Shown here one piece after another: positions 33,642 through 44,149 of a DNA stretch of 64,000 nt (its first letter is position 1; the number at the start of each line of letters is the position of its first letter). The stretch covers positions 13,040,688 through 13,104,687 of the forward strand of contig JBANSL010000013.1 in assembly GCA_037127255.1 (NCBI GenBank). Direction: 5' to 3'. The stretch is from Persicaria tinctoria (lineage: Eukaryota; Streptophyta; Magnoliopsida; Caryophyllales; Polygonaceae). The notes under the pieces are model-generated. The model was given only the letters and a program-made list of their open reading frames with translations. It did no database searches and was not told the origin of the DNA. The translations under genes and the position numbers were made by a program.

Positions 33642-34219
33642 GCTATAAGTGTAACACCTTTTACTGTTGATGTCGTCGTTCATCGGCTTCACGCAAGATA
33701 TGTCAATGAAACTGTTCTTGCACTTTGCGTCCAACACCATCTTGACATTCCAGCTCCAGTTCATAAAGTTCTTCCCATTGAATTGAACTATCCAAATTCA
33801 CGAGTGCAAGAGGATCAGTCAACTCCATCCGAAATTGATTTTCTTGATCGACCTCGAAGAACTGAAGCATGTGCGTTTCCCATGGTGAAGCGACATCACC
33901 GCAGGATCAGCACAAAACAAAGCTTGAAACAAGGACTCTCGGATCTGCAAGAACTCTCCCGCTCTGATACCATATAAAGCTACAAATCTTCAATTCAGAA
34001 ATGGTGAACAAAGCAAACAAGAAATGGAGATAAGAAAGAGAGGAAAATTCATTGTGTATTAAGTTGAGGAAGATCGGTCTTCCGAAGTATAAGCCCCTAT
34101 TTATACAGATGTGCACATAGCTCATCCCAACAACCTTCACCCCTATCTATCGTACACGTGTCACTCATTTGTAGCACCTGTAACTAACACTCTCAGCTCC
34201 CTCACTGTATGCACTTCCA

Positions 34220-35380
34220 TGGTAAATGACATCATTAGATTTTCTTATCGGCCCGATGATGAGCTGGGTGATTTACCACTAAAAGTGCATACAAATTAAT
34301 AACAGCTCAATCATTTTTACACTTAGACAACAACGCCTGGATATGGAAAGTAAACATTTCGTCAAAGGTTAAAAAATTTCTTTGGAAGATTTCTCCGAAA
34401 GGTCTCCCAACTGCCTCTAGGCTTTCCTGTAGGGGTGCCTCTGTCCCTGCCACGTGTAGTCTGTGCAACGATGCGGCTGAAGATGAAGTCCACCTCCTGC
34501 TGAAATGTCCCTTTGTACGCTCTATCTATCAATTTCCTTTTCGTGTACAATCAACTATTACAAACATGATAGTTCATTCTCGTGACATTAAACCTATCCC
34601 GTCGTTCATTAGGAATGATCTCAATTCATCGGCCAAGGAGGGGCTAGCCTTTTCTTGGTGGTCTGTCTGGTATATTCGAAATCAACATTTGTTTCAGCAG
34701 GTCCTCATTCCAGAGAAAGACATAGCTTTACGCTTGATTAACTCTCACATCGATAATTGGAGTAAAACAGCATTGCTAGAGGCTAGTCTAGACGGGGAAT
34801 TTCCCATACTCTCATATAACTCCAAACCCCCGGAAAAGAAAAAAAACCAAAGAAGGATTTCGTGGCGCGCGCAAACCCCCAATGGGTATGCTTAAGCTTA
34901 ATTTTGATGGATTATCGCTAACAAATAATGAGAGTACAACGGGCGCCATAATCCGTGACTGGAATGGTCAACCAATACGAACGTGTTATTAAAAATTTGG
35001 TAAACAAAGTCCTCTCAAAGCAGAAGCACTTGCTCTCAAAATGCGAATCCAACACGTTCTTCAACTTAATATTGACAAAATCCACATCGAAGGCGATTCT
35101 AGTATAATCATTGATCACTTAAACATAAAATCTAAATGTCCTTGGGAAATTGAGCTAATTTTATCTGACGTAAAACTTTTTCTACCGACTTTGAAGGAAG
35201 TTTCCTTCTTTCATGTGCCCCGTTTGGACAATAGAGTGGTTGATAAGGTTGCACACCTTTGTCACTCTGTCCGGGGAGTCGATATTCAATTCACAACGAT
35301 TTAGATCTTTTAGACCTTATCCACAAGAATGTTGTCGGGTAAAACTTGCTCGTCCGAATCCTTTCCTAATAAAAAAAAAT
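34220..35380 (+). pseudogene. LINE ORF2 3' fragment (zf-RVT and RNase H)
   Basis: The plus strand encodes WIWKVNISSKVKKFLWKI, then PTASRLSCRG, CSLCNDAAEDEVHLLLKCPF (the zf-RVT cysteine/histidine pattern), SWWSVWYIRNQHLFQQ, and after a frame break KLNFDGLSLTNN, GAIIRDWNGQPI, SPLKAEALALKMRIQ, IEGDSSIIIDHL and NRVVDKVAHLCHSV, a plant LINE RNase H with D, E, D all present. A stop and at least one frameshift separate the parts. A9 at about 35371 may be the tail. It belongs to a different LINE lineage from 5371-11290. Its 5' side is cut where the copia right LTR begins. Confidence 0.8.
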
Positions 35381-35820
35381 AGATTTTCTTATCAGAATAT
35401 TCAATCATCTCATTAAATCTTTAGTGAGAGTGAAAGCTCAGAAATGTTCGATATATGAATTAGTGATCGATGATTCTTATAGGTATTTAAACCGATCTAT
35501 ATGCTTAATTAGCTCATATACTCATAAGGGATATATGGAAATATATCTCTTGCAACTTTACAACGTATACCTCTTAAATCGCCAATAACTTTCCAATTTT
35601 GGGAGGTTTTGGAAAAATTTTAATATTTTTTGTTTAAAAATTTTTTTTTTATCTTATTCTCCAAAATAAAGACGTGTTAAATATATTAATAATCCACACT
35701 CGTATAGTATGTAATTAGATTTTATTGCTCTTGATTTGACCTTTGTTGATGTTTTGTTGATGTTTGAAAAGTATAAAAAAAGTCTCACATCAAAAGTTAA
35801 TTTGAAATAAATATATACTA

Positions 35821-36090
35821 CTCCCTCCGTCTCGAAATTCATGTCGTTTTAGCTCTTTAATTTTGTATCAAAATAGTTTTCGTTTTAGGTTTTCTAGGTA
35901 GTGGATAGTAATGATTTGTATTGATTTGTGTGTTGTTGACTTTTTTGAAGGTTTTGATTGGTTAAAAGATGTAGTGGGTAATAAAATTAATGAAAAAGTT
36001 AGTGGAATGATGATGTTGATTGATGGATGAGTGTTTTTATTAAAATTTGTGCATAAGGCTAAAACGACATGAATTTCGAGACGGAGGGAG
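35821..36090. mobile_element. Stowaway-type MITE, 270 bp
   Basis: The terminal inverted repeats starting CTCCCTCCGTCTCGAAATTC are identical over about 35 bases at both ends and are flanked by TA (35819-35820 and 36091-36092). CTCCCTCCGT ends with a TA duplication define Stowaway elements, mobilised by Tc1/mariner transposases. Perfect TIRs suggest a young copy. Confidence 0.92.
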
Positions 36091-36424
36091 TAGTACTTTT
36101 CCCGGACCATGTTCGGAATATTTTCGACCGAGTTTGACATACCCCACAAAATACCGAAATTTATTATGTGTCGTTTTGCCCATGTTTCTTGTCTCGTCGT
36201 TCTTAACATTTGGTTATCACGGTGAAGTGTTTTCTCAAGATGATCAATACCTCAAATTTAACAAAAAAAAAAAAAAAAATCAATCGTTTTCACAACTTAT
36301 AGTTTTTGTCTAAGAAAACTGAGTTCGGAAATTAGTCTAAATATATGACGAGTTGAGCATCGAGTATGTTTGGTTTTTTTTATTCCCATTGTATTTGGTA
36401 TTGAAAATTGATTCATCATTCCTG

Positions 36425-36625
36425 TTTCATGGCCATTAATTATTTCATCGAGTATATCCATTAACTATTTCACACCATTGCTGTGAAACGTGCTGAGATA
36501 AAACTATATGTTTCATCGAGTATGTGTTTCATGGCCATTGACTATTTCATCGAGTATGTGTTTCATGACCATTAACTATTTCACACCATTGCTGTGAAAC
36601 ATGCTGAGATAAAACTATGGATTCA
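36425..36625. repeat. tandem duplication, period 111 bp
   Basis: The block TTAACTATTTCACACCATTG through GAGATAAAACTAT occurs at 36461-36508 and 36572-36619, and the preceding ATTTCATCGAGTAT segment recurs three times. Nothing coding is seen. The 36090-37020 interval otherwise holds AT-rich DNA only. Confidence 0.75.
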
Positions 36626-37027
36626 TCATTGTGATGGTTTTAAGGTGTGACATGTTACCATGGGAGCCCATATATTCCAAATGTAACCACCATTTGACAA
36701 TTTCTTTTCAAATGTTTATATATCCCGGGTTTTTTTAGTCGTATTGTATTCTATATTGACAACTGTTTTTCATGACCATAATATACTTCACACCACAACT
36801 GTAACCTCATTGCACCCATATGAAATGCAGTGTCAAACACACAATTAAATAACACAAACACAAAATTATATTCTTATTATCCCAAACCAGAGTAAACGTA
36901 ACCATAGAAACAACAACATAAGCAAATGGTTCACATCATACACCTCAACGGAACAAAAGCATACAAATACCCATTCATAACCCCATACCGTACGGAATTA
37001 GATAGATAAGGCATCTACATGACCTAT

Positions 37028-37694
37028 TTATTCGATCATGTACCTAAACTTAGGCTGACCAATCCAATCATAATCAACAAAATCAAAGTGCGGGCGCATT
37101 TCATGAACGCGAAATTCTTTTGTATCCTCGGTGAGTGGGAAGTGAACTACATACTTACGATTTCGCTTATTGCAGCGAATAACGTTATCATGCCAATATC
37201 CATCCTTGTCATTGCAATCAACAAAATCCCCAACATCATATTCACTTACCGGCTCTTCGGGTGGAATAGGACGAACTCGACCAGCTCGTACGATTTCCTT
37301 CAGACTTCGACGAACGTCGTTACTCTTCAATGAGATATACTTGACCTCATAGTGCATCCGGTTTACCACACGTCTAACAATTGTGTCGTAAAAGGAGCCC
37401 AAAACCCCTCCTCTCTTCCAATAACCTCAACAACGTCCCCTTTCTTAAATAAGGGACCCTCCGGTGTTGTTACAAAGTAAAATTAATTTACAAAAAACCC
37501 ACAATAATGTTGTACATTCAACTAAATAACACCAATTGAATTACTAAAATACGCACATATACGAAGTCATAAACAATGTAATAAAGTAAGAAATGTCACT
37601 AACCATAAATTACACGTTGACGACAACCGGGAGGACCTCCTTGTACATTCGGAGGAGACGGTGACCGCGAAGGAGCTCCAGACGATGAAGACAT
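37028..37694 (-). pseudogene. Agenet (Tudor-like) domain protein gene, one frameshift
   Basis: Plant Agenet proteins are Royal-family readers that often bind histone tails or RNA. The likely ATG is at 37692-37694: exon 1 (37604-37694) gives MSSSSGAPSRSPSPPN and ends at a GTTAGT donor. Exon 2, starting near 37490 (acceptor not certain), gives FVTTPEGPLFKKGDVVEVIG then REEGFWAPF, and the rest to the stop at 37028 continues one frame over: YDTIVRRVV, YISLKSNDVRRSL, GRVRPIPPE, YDVGDFVDCNDKDGYWHDNV, RKYVVHFPLTEDTKEFRVHE and MRPHFDFVDYDW. So two Agenet modules are present. One base is missing from a T run at about 37388-37391. A TATA box lies about 57 bp upstream. If the frameshift is a read error this would be an intact small gene of about 190 residues. 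Confidence 0.65.
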
Positions 37695-37750
37695 TGTGAT
37701 AAGGAAAATGGGTGTGTTGAGAGGTGCCTTATTATCAATTGAACTCATGG

Positions 37751-37758
37751 TATTTATA
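37751..37758 (-). promoter_or_regulatory. TATA box of the Agenet gene
   Basis: TATAAATA on the minus strand, 57 bases before the proposed ATG at 37694. The spacing suits a plant core promoter. No other motif was recognised upstream. Confidence 0.5.
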
Positions 37759-38230
37759 GGCAAAAAAATGAATGAGTGAATGAGTGAGCCATTAGTGATT
37801 GTGACCACACAATAATTGAAATATTATATAATAAGTAATAACATGAACTATGGTCTGAAATTTTGACCATTGACCACGTTGATTGTATAAATTGCAAATA
37901 GAGGTAGTGGGTGTGATAGACCTTTCACAGCCGTGATAGATAACACAGCACCTTGAGGGAAACAATTCATAGACCAAATAGTTTCACTAAAATAGTTTGA
38001 TTTTAAATTGTCCTCATTGTTTGGTGTTACCCAACTGCATCTAGTAAAAATCAGTAGCAAGCTGGCTTTTGTTTTTTTTTGTTTCTCAGCAATCAAAATC
38101 AGTAGCAAATTGTTATCCTCTTCAGATCACAACCTCTTCAAAGATATATAATGACAAAGTATGAAATATGAAGAAATAAGTTAACATACATTAAATATGA
38201 GCTAAGAGAAACATGAATGTGAACACTAAC

Positions 38231-38509
38231 CTTGATTGATTGTTGAGAAATGTGGTTGCAGGATTGGCACTAAAGCCTCTGCACAATCTTCTTCGTGGTC
38301 TTAGCCTGTTAGAGAGAGCAAAAACAATGCTTTTAAATTCAGTAAAAAGCAAACTAAAAATTAACTTGGAACATAAAATATGCCCTTAGAGTTGGTTTAG
38401 AAATTGAAATTAGAACTCAACCTTCATGTACTGAATCACCTTGTGCAGTGGTGTGTTTCCTACACTCTTTGGCCCTACAGCAAGTCTTTTTTTGTCCTTG
38501 GGACGTTCA
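38231..38509 (-). pseudogene. 60S ribosomal protein eL42 (L36a/L44) gene fragment with intron
   Basis: Two exon remnants are present on the minus strand. Exon at 38422-38509 starts after an AG acceptor with VNVPRTKKD, the usual start just after an intron behind the first codon, and with small indels continues AKECRKHT and LHKVIQYMK. Exon at 38231-38305, between CTAACAG and GTTAGT splice sites, encodes AKTTKKIVQRL, a stop (TAG for Gln), CQSCNHISQQSIK. These match eL42 in order (VNVPKTKK, KECKKHTLHKV, AKTTKKIVLRLQCQSC). The C-terminal exon RCKHFEIGG was not found. Because introns are kept, it was copied as genomic DNA, as transposons do, and not by retroposition. It cannot make a ribosomal protein. 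Confidence 0.75.
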
Positions 38510-38519
38510 CTTGTCACAT

Positions 38520-39184
38520 CAAGCTTGCACATTGGTTAACTGAATGAATGAAAACACAATGAACCATGGAAGGACCAACTGATAAAGGGGAAAGGTTTAT
38601 AACATTGAATTAAACACATTGAATGAATGAGCTTGATGATTTATGTAAGAAGTGCAAGAACGTGATAGCACACAAGTTTAACTAAGAGAAAAATGAAAGG
38701 TTTTTCATAGGAAATCAACAAAAGAAGCCAGGTTTAAATTACCAAGCACATTCAATTAATATTAAATCCTACAACTTCTGATGTGCCGAATTTCACATTT
38801 AGTAACTGAATAAATTTCCGTATCTAATCTTGTTAACGAAATGATTACAATACCACAAAATTAGGGGCAATCCAGAAGTAGGATTCAAACAATTTGTTAG
38901 GGAAAGTGCACAACTAGCAGAGGCTATAATGCATACCATATGGAAGTGAAAAATCAATAGCACAGGAGTATATCCATCATAACAATAGTACACCATGGCT
39001 CCCAACATTCAGAATTTAAAAAAAAAAATCAAATACATACCCGGATTCAATCACGATCTCTACTGGCTTCCAACTTTCACATTTCCTCCTTATTTGGCAA
39101 GAGCAAGTTGATTCTCTTGATTAAAGTTCCCAATTTCAATGTCCAGATAGTATGTTCTACTTCGAATTACCGAGCCAATATGTA
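38520..39184. other. no gene seen
   Basis: Moderately AT-rich DNA upstream of the eL42 exon remnant. It may be intron or promoter DNA copied with it, but no exon, repeat end or promoter element could be supported. Confidence 0.35.
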
Positions 39185-39187
39185 TAA

Positions 39188-40351
39188 GAGCAAGCCCAAC
39201 AGTTTTGCTAAAAAATCTCTAAAATAGAGATAAAAATATCAAAATCTCTAAAAAATTTACATACCAACTCCAACAACTTCTCTATTATACAGATTTTTGC
39301 ATTTATTATATACTATAATAAATATATAAATTTATAATATAATAAATGCATTTATTGTAGAAATTTAATTATAAACTTCTAAACAGTTAATTTAACTTAC
39401 TAAAATTTTCATTTAACAATTTGAGCATCTCCTTACATTAGAGGCCATTGAATATCGATCCGCTAGTTAGGACTTAGGAGTTCATCTAAAAAATTAAGTA
39501 AAAACAATTAGCTATAAAAATTAAGTATCAACACAGGAGGCCAAGGGCTACAATCAACCAAAACCATTAAGTAAAAGCAATCAACAATAGTAGATGTACA
39601 CAAGGCAGCAATCAACTACGGATAGGACTATAGGAGTATTAAATAAAACCAATCAACTACATATATGGAAGGCACCAACCATGACAGGTGTTCGACCAAA
39701 GAAACATCAGGAGCCCATTCAATAGATAAACCATGACAGATGAGGCAACCCCATTCAACAGAAAACCATGACAGATAAGGAGGATCACCAAGAGCCCTAA
39801 TTGCAACATCACAATGAAAAAATTACAGCATCAAAGGAATCTAATTGTAATCAAAAGACAACAATTAGTGAAGAAAAAAAAATTAAAACGAATTGCAAAG
39901 GATATAAACTAATTTAGCAAAAAACCTAGAAACAAATTTAGTAAAAATCGAATGGACTCCTCAACCTTCGATTGTCACCGTCGAAGATCTCCCTTCGATT
40001 CCTTCTCGGTGGAGCATCCTCGAGCAATGGCAACATGGACAATGGTGATGCAACTCTGACATCAATCGACGCTCAATTATGCCTATGACTCCCTCGCTTT
40101 TTGCCGATTGCAATCGATGAATGACATCGGCAAAGCACGCTCTCTAGCTAGTTCCCCCCCCCCCCCTCTCTCTCCAAAGCAATTAATTTTAGCGTGAGTT
40201 TGTTTTGCTGCAAATATAGAGAAAATTTTAACCTCTCTCCAAAATTCTTTATTTTTCATATTGATATACAGATGCTGTTGGGGCAAAAAACATCATCTTT
40301 TCTCCAAATTCTTCACTTTTCTCTATTTTAGAGATACTGTTGGGGTTGCTC
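39188..40351. mobile_element. PIF/Harbinger-like non-autonomous element, 1.16 kb
   Basis: Ends GAGCAAGCCCAACAGTTTTG and, inverted, GAGCAACCCCAACAGTATCT form imperfect TIRs of about 40 bases including CTCTAAAATAGAGA. The 3-bp duplication TAA lies at 39185-39187 and 40352-40354. Three-base TWA duplications with GAGCA-type ends fit PIF/Harbinger. The interior is AT-rich, with a GC-richer patch at 39955-40130 and a run of 13 C at 40154-40166. There is no transposase. Confidence 0.6.
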
Positions 40352-40354
40352 TAA

Positions 40355-41178
40355 GCCCTAATTTGTTAGGAATCAAATCAGTCAAAAGGAGCACAAATTG
40401 AAGCCATAAGGAAAAATGAATCGGCTGTGTACTCAATCTGAACCTCTGTTTAATGAATTAATTAATTAAAGAGGAAAGAAAGAGGAAAGAAGGATAGTAC
40501 CAAGTTTCCGCCATTTCCACCCTCATCTACCCCGACATCGACCGATCAACACCCGAGTGACCACGTCTGCACTGGAAACTTGCGGGATTGTTAAGATCGG
40601 TCCTCTGTGGACTGAAGTACAACTTCTCTTCCTCGCGGATTCTCTTGCAGCTTCTCTTCCTCGCGGCGTAATTGACTATATCAATTTCCAATTCAAGCCC
40701 CAAAAATCCAAAACCTAATTCAAGCCCCAAAACTCCAAAAGCTAATTCAAGCCATAAAAATCCAAAATCCTCAATAAGTTAAAGGGGAGAATAGGAGTTC
40801 CAGATTAATTAAAAACCATCACAAGCACGTCTGAATTGGCCCTCTCTGAGCCAAGACGGTTCGAGGACCCGATCATCCTGAGAAAGAAGAAGGCGCCACC
40901 ATGGGTTCAAGACTTAAGCTTGTTGAAGGGTCGACGTCGAGGGTCCTGGGATCGACGCTGAGTGTTGTGTCCGATTTTGGTTTGGAGAATAATTTTAGCT
41001 ATTTTATTATTTAATTAGGTAAATAAAAAGGAGTTGTCTAACTCGTTAAGAAAACAATTTCTATAATATTTTTATTTGTTTTTTTATATAGATAGAATTA
41101 GTTGATATTATTTGAGAAAATTTGGTGAAATATCACCTTATCCTAATTTAATTAGGTCATTAGCATTCTAACTTATTA
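40355..41178. other. exon-like debris without a supported gene
   Basis: CTTCTCTTCCTCGCGG occurs twice (about 40622 and 40652) and TTCAAGCC(C/A)(C/T)AAAA(A/T)TCC three times (about 40690-40760). A short GC-rich patch at 40850-40975 has a plus-strand frame but no recognisable protein. It may be the left margin of the captured-fragment cluster that follows. Confidence 0.3.
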
Positions 41179-41379
41179 AATGGGCCGGACTAACACCTCT
41201 TTAATATTTTATAGGTTATTAGCATCCTTTGTTTCTCCTCTATCAAAGCGTTTGGAAACGGCGGATCGTCCCCATCCATGGCGAGATCGTCCCATCCTTC
41301 CAGATTCCTCAAATCCACTCTTCTGCCTCGGATCGCCGATCGTCCCCATCCTTCTGCCTCGGATCTGCCTCGGATCGCT

Positions 41380-41570
41380 CGCTCCCAAAGCTCACCTTCT
41401 CCGAGGACCTCGCCAGCAAGCTCGCCGATTGCCCCATCTGCCTCTCCGAATTCGTCGTTGGAGACGAAATCCGCATCCTCCCTCAGTGCGGCCACGCCTT
41501 CCACGTCGTCAACGTCGACACCTGGCTCGGATCTCACTCCTCCTTCCCCTCCTGCCGCCAGATCTTGGCC
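41380..41570 (+). pseudogene. RING-H2 (ATL-type) E3 ligase fragment with lost zinc ligands
   Basis: One plus-strand frame encodes KLTFSEDLASKLADCPICLS then EFVVGDEIRILPQCGHAFHV and VDTWLGSHSSFPSC. This is a RING-H2 finger of the plant ATL type, which transfers ubiquitin to targets. Two zinc ligands are lost: the Cys of HxxC is Asn (HVVNVDTWL) and the first Cys of the CPSC pair is Phe (FPSC). Such a finger should not fold. There is no membrane segment or clear start. It is the first in a row of plus-strand gene fragments (RING, Hip, eS24). Confidence 0.68.
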
Positions 41571-42472
41571 GGCTGGTTTTCGGTGATTTTCCCCAATTTG
41601 GCGTCCAATGTCTTCGTCTTCGTGTATGTTTTCTATGTTTCCATTTCATTTTCCTCCCTTTTTCTTATTTGTATGCATATAGTGCATCTTAATCCTTGCT
41701 TAATTTTGTATATTTCAAAACTTTGTTCTGTTGTCTGTATCTAGGGTTTGTAAACGAAATTAGTCGCTCTTGTGTTTTATTGGTGGAATTGTTGTGATCC
41801 TTTGAGTGTGATTCCATTTATTTGTTTATAATCTATTGTTGTTTTAGTTGTATTTTTTGTTTTGTTTTTGGGCATCTTCGGTTCATATCGATTCCTTTGT
41901 TGTCATTTTTGTGGTGGTGGACATTATCACTGAATATACAATGCTGCTGCAGAACATTTGTGATGCCTTGAATGTGTATTAATCCCACCCACAGCAACAC
42001 AGGACTTTTAAATCAGGCTGGCAATTCAAGTTCAGAGGCAGAGTGAGTTTCTTACCCATTATCTTGATACCTTGTATGTCAGTTTCAACACATGTAGTGT
42101 CGATGGGTTGCTTGTGTGAATAGATTTATCATGGGGATAATACTTGAAGAGCAATAACATTCTTTCTTTGATTCTTAGAATAAGTTAGTTGTGCAATGTC
42201 TGGAATTATATAATTCACTTGCTGAAGGGCAGCTGATATTTTTATGTCACTCGGTGAATGTGATATGTGATAATTTGCTATCTGAAGCATCTCTGGAATG
42301 TTTGTTAGGTGGATGGATGCGTCTTGTCCTCGCATCTCTGGGATGTTTGTTAGGTGGATGGCTGCGTCTTGTCCTATGGAGTCATTGTAGGTTCTGCAGA
42401 GGGGACTTGGTTTCATCAGTTTTTAGCAACAATGGCTGATCCAATATTTGATGTTTTTGATGTTAAGTACAG

Positions 42473-43217
42473 GCAAGCTGGATGAAGCTATTGAACATTT
42501 AACTGAGGCCATCACTCTTAACCCTACTTCTGCTATCATGTATGCCACTAGAGGTAAGCTTTGGTTTGGTTGTTGCTATTTCTATTTTACCTGATTTTGC
42601 TCGTGGATTTTGATTTTCACGTTTCTGATTGTTTGTTTCTTGTAGCTACTGTTTATATCAAGATGAAGAAACCAAATGCTGCTATCTGTGATGCCAGTGC
42701 TGCCTTGGAGGTAAATCTCGTTTCCTATGTTACTTGATCAATTTTAAGAAAGTAGCATAATCACATAATTTGTCATTTACACGGGAGGTTTTTTGTATTT
42801 AACTATTAATGCATGGTTGTTTGTGATTTTAGTGGATTAATATGATGTTTATACTTTACAGTTGTAGAGAATTTGCAAAGCCAATCATTTTTTGCGTTGC
42901 TAGTGGCATGTGGATACTATGTGAAGGATCATGTATTAGCAATGCTAGATATTATTAGGGTATTTTATTTTCTATCTTAACCAATTATTTTGCAAGTTAG
43001 ATGCTTCTGTTATCTGAGAGGATTTGGTTACCATGATATTTGACTAATTTGTCCCCCTTGTTATGTCTCTTGTAGATTAATCCTGATTCTGCCAAGGGTT
43101 AAGTCACGTGGTATGGCTAGAGCAATGCTTGGACAGTGGGGAGAGGCTGCAAAGGACCTACATTTGGCTTCTACTTTGGATTATGATGAGGAGATTAATG
43201 CTGTTCTGTGAAGGTTA
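42473..43217 (+). pseudogene. Hip/FAM10-type TPR co-chaperone gene fragment, three exons
   Basis: Three exons with intact GT-AG sites (42473-42553, 42646-42710, 43076-43217) join to GKLDEAIEHLTEAITLNP, AIMYATRATVYIKMKKPN, AAICDASAALEINPDSAKG and, after a 2-base deletion near 43100, GMARAMLGQWGEAAKDLH then [15 protein letters not shown]. This is the TPR block of the Hsp70-interacting protein Hip (FAM10), which in plants also occurs in TPR-thioredoxin proteins. The N-terminal dimerisation part and the C-terminal DP/GGMP part are missing. Introns are kept, so it was copied from DNA. It ends at a TGA and passes within 40 bases into eS24 sequence, forming a chimera. Confidence 0.8.
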
Positions 43218-43255
43218 TATCACTGGGTAAACGTGCTTCATTATGTTCGTCATCG

Positions 43256-43648
43256 ATGTGCTTCAGCAATGCAACCTTTCAGCAATGCAACCGGCTTCTT
43301 TCCAGGAAGCAGTTCGTCATCGATGTGCTTCATCCCGGCAGGCCTAATGTTTCCAAGGCCGAGTTGAAGGAGAAGCTAGCTAGCATGTACCAAGTGAAGG
43401 ATCGGAACTCGATTTTCGTTTTCAAGTTCAGGACTCATTTTGGAGGTGGCAAATCAACTGGATTCGGCCTGATTTATTATTCTGTTGAAAATGCTAAGAA
43501 ATACGAGCCTAAGTACAGGCTCATCCGGAATGGATTAGACACAAAGATAGAGAAATCGAGGAAGCAGTTGAAGGAAAGGAAGAACAGGGCAAAGAAGGTT
43601 CGGGGTGTTAAGAAGACCAAGGCTGGAGATGCCGCCAAGAAGAAGTGA
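43256..43648 (+). pseudogene. 40S ribosomal protein eS24 fragment lacking its N-terminus
   Basis: From [20 protein letters not shown] to [14 protein letters not shown] the frame is uninterrupted and matches plant eS24 closely over about 115 residues ([40 protein letters not shown]). The native start (about the first 15 residues) is replaced by sequence with an in-frame ATG at 43256-43258, which would give a 130-residue hybrid. A 20-base piece GTTCGTCATCGATGTGCTTC occurs twice (about 43246 and 43313), a trace of the joining event. There are no introns in this part and no poly(A) tail. It directly follows the Hip fragment on the same strand. The C-terminal body is intact enough that expression cannot be excluded. 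Confidence 0.75.
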
Positions 43649-43699
43649 GAAGTGAAACAACTTTTTGACGGATTGGTGCCAGACTCTTTCAAATATTTG

Positions 43700-44140
43700 G
43701 TCATTTTCTGAAAGTAGGTTTCCCTAGTCCATATTATGTGGCTGATGATCTAGTTCTTCATCTTGGATAGACTATCAAGTCATGAGACATTCCACCTTTT
43801 TCTTGTGATTTTCAAGCAATCGAAATTGTTGTGCTATTTTGAAAATTTTTACTCAGTTTTGAATAAAAAAAGATGGGAGGTGTTGAATTTCACCCATGTT
43901 TGTATCAACAACTTAATTATAACCCCGACTTTTAGTATATTTGTGGAAAATAGCCTAAACTTTTAACATTACACTCTCTCATTTTGGACACTCTATTTTC
44001 ATTAATAACAATTGGTGCTTTGCTCTTTGTTTATTGCTTACTAGTTAGGTGATAACATGTTTTTAACTCCGCTTGTGTTTTGGTACACAACCGGTCCCAA
44101 GCCTGGAAAAAAGGAGGAGGGGAGACATGTTATGTGATAT
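43700..44140. other. no gene seen
   Basis: AT-rich DNA after the eS24 fragment, without splice sites, frames or repeat ends that I can support. If the RING-Hip-eS24 row is one transposon, its right terminus should lie here, but I could not find it. Confidence 0.3.
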
Positions 44141-44149
44141 TTCATGTTA

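Larger units (their letters stand above)
31088..34219 (-). mobile_element. internally deleted Ty1/copia element
   Basis: Two direct repeats serve as LTRs: about 31088-31267 and 33974-34219. They share CCCTATTTATA, ACACGTGTCACTCAT and TCAGCTCCCTCACTGTATGC, and both end in GCACTTCCA, which is TGGAAGTGC at the LTR start on the minus strand. The primer site TGGTATCAGAGC (initiator-tRNA-Met type) is exact at 33961-33972 on the minus strand and touches the right LTR. The polypurine ACAGGGGG abuts the left LTR. Between them are gag, then the end of RT and RNase H; protease, integrase and most of RT are gone. The left LTR lacks about 60 bases at its outer end. A hAT element (32952-33641) is inserted. 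Confidence 0.75.

Noticed and set aside
33483..33977. 164-codon plus-strand frame
   Set aside because: It crosses the right end of a hAT element, a target duplication, the copia leader and its primer site; these parts have separate origins.
40527..40730. Minus-strand frame beginning MGLELGFGFLGLELEI
   Set aside because: Arises from repeated TTCAAGCCCCAAAA words; no family match.
41180..41692. Alternative 170-codon frame over the RING-H2 region
   Set aside because: Arg/Pro/Leu-rich shadow of the frame that contains the RING motif.
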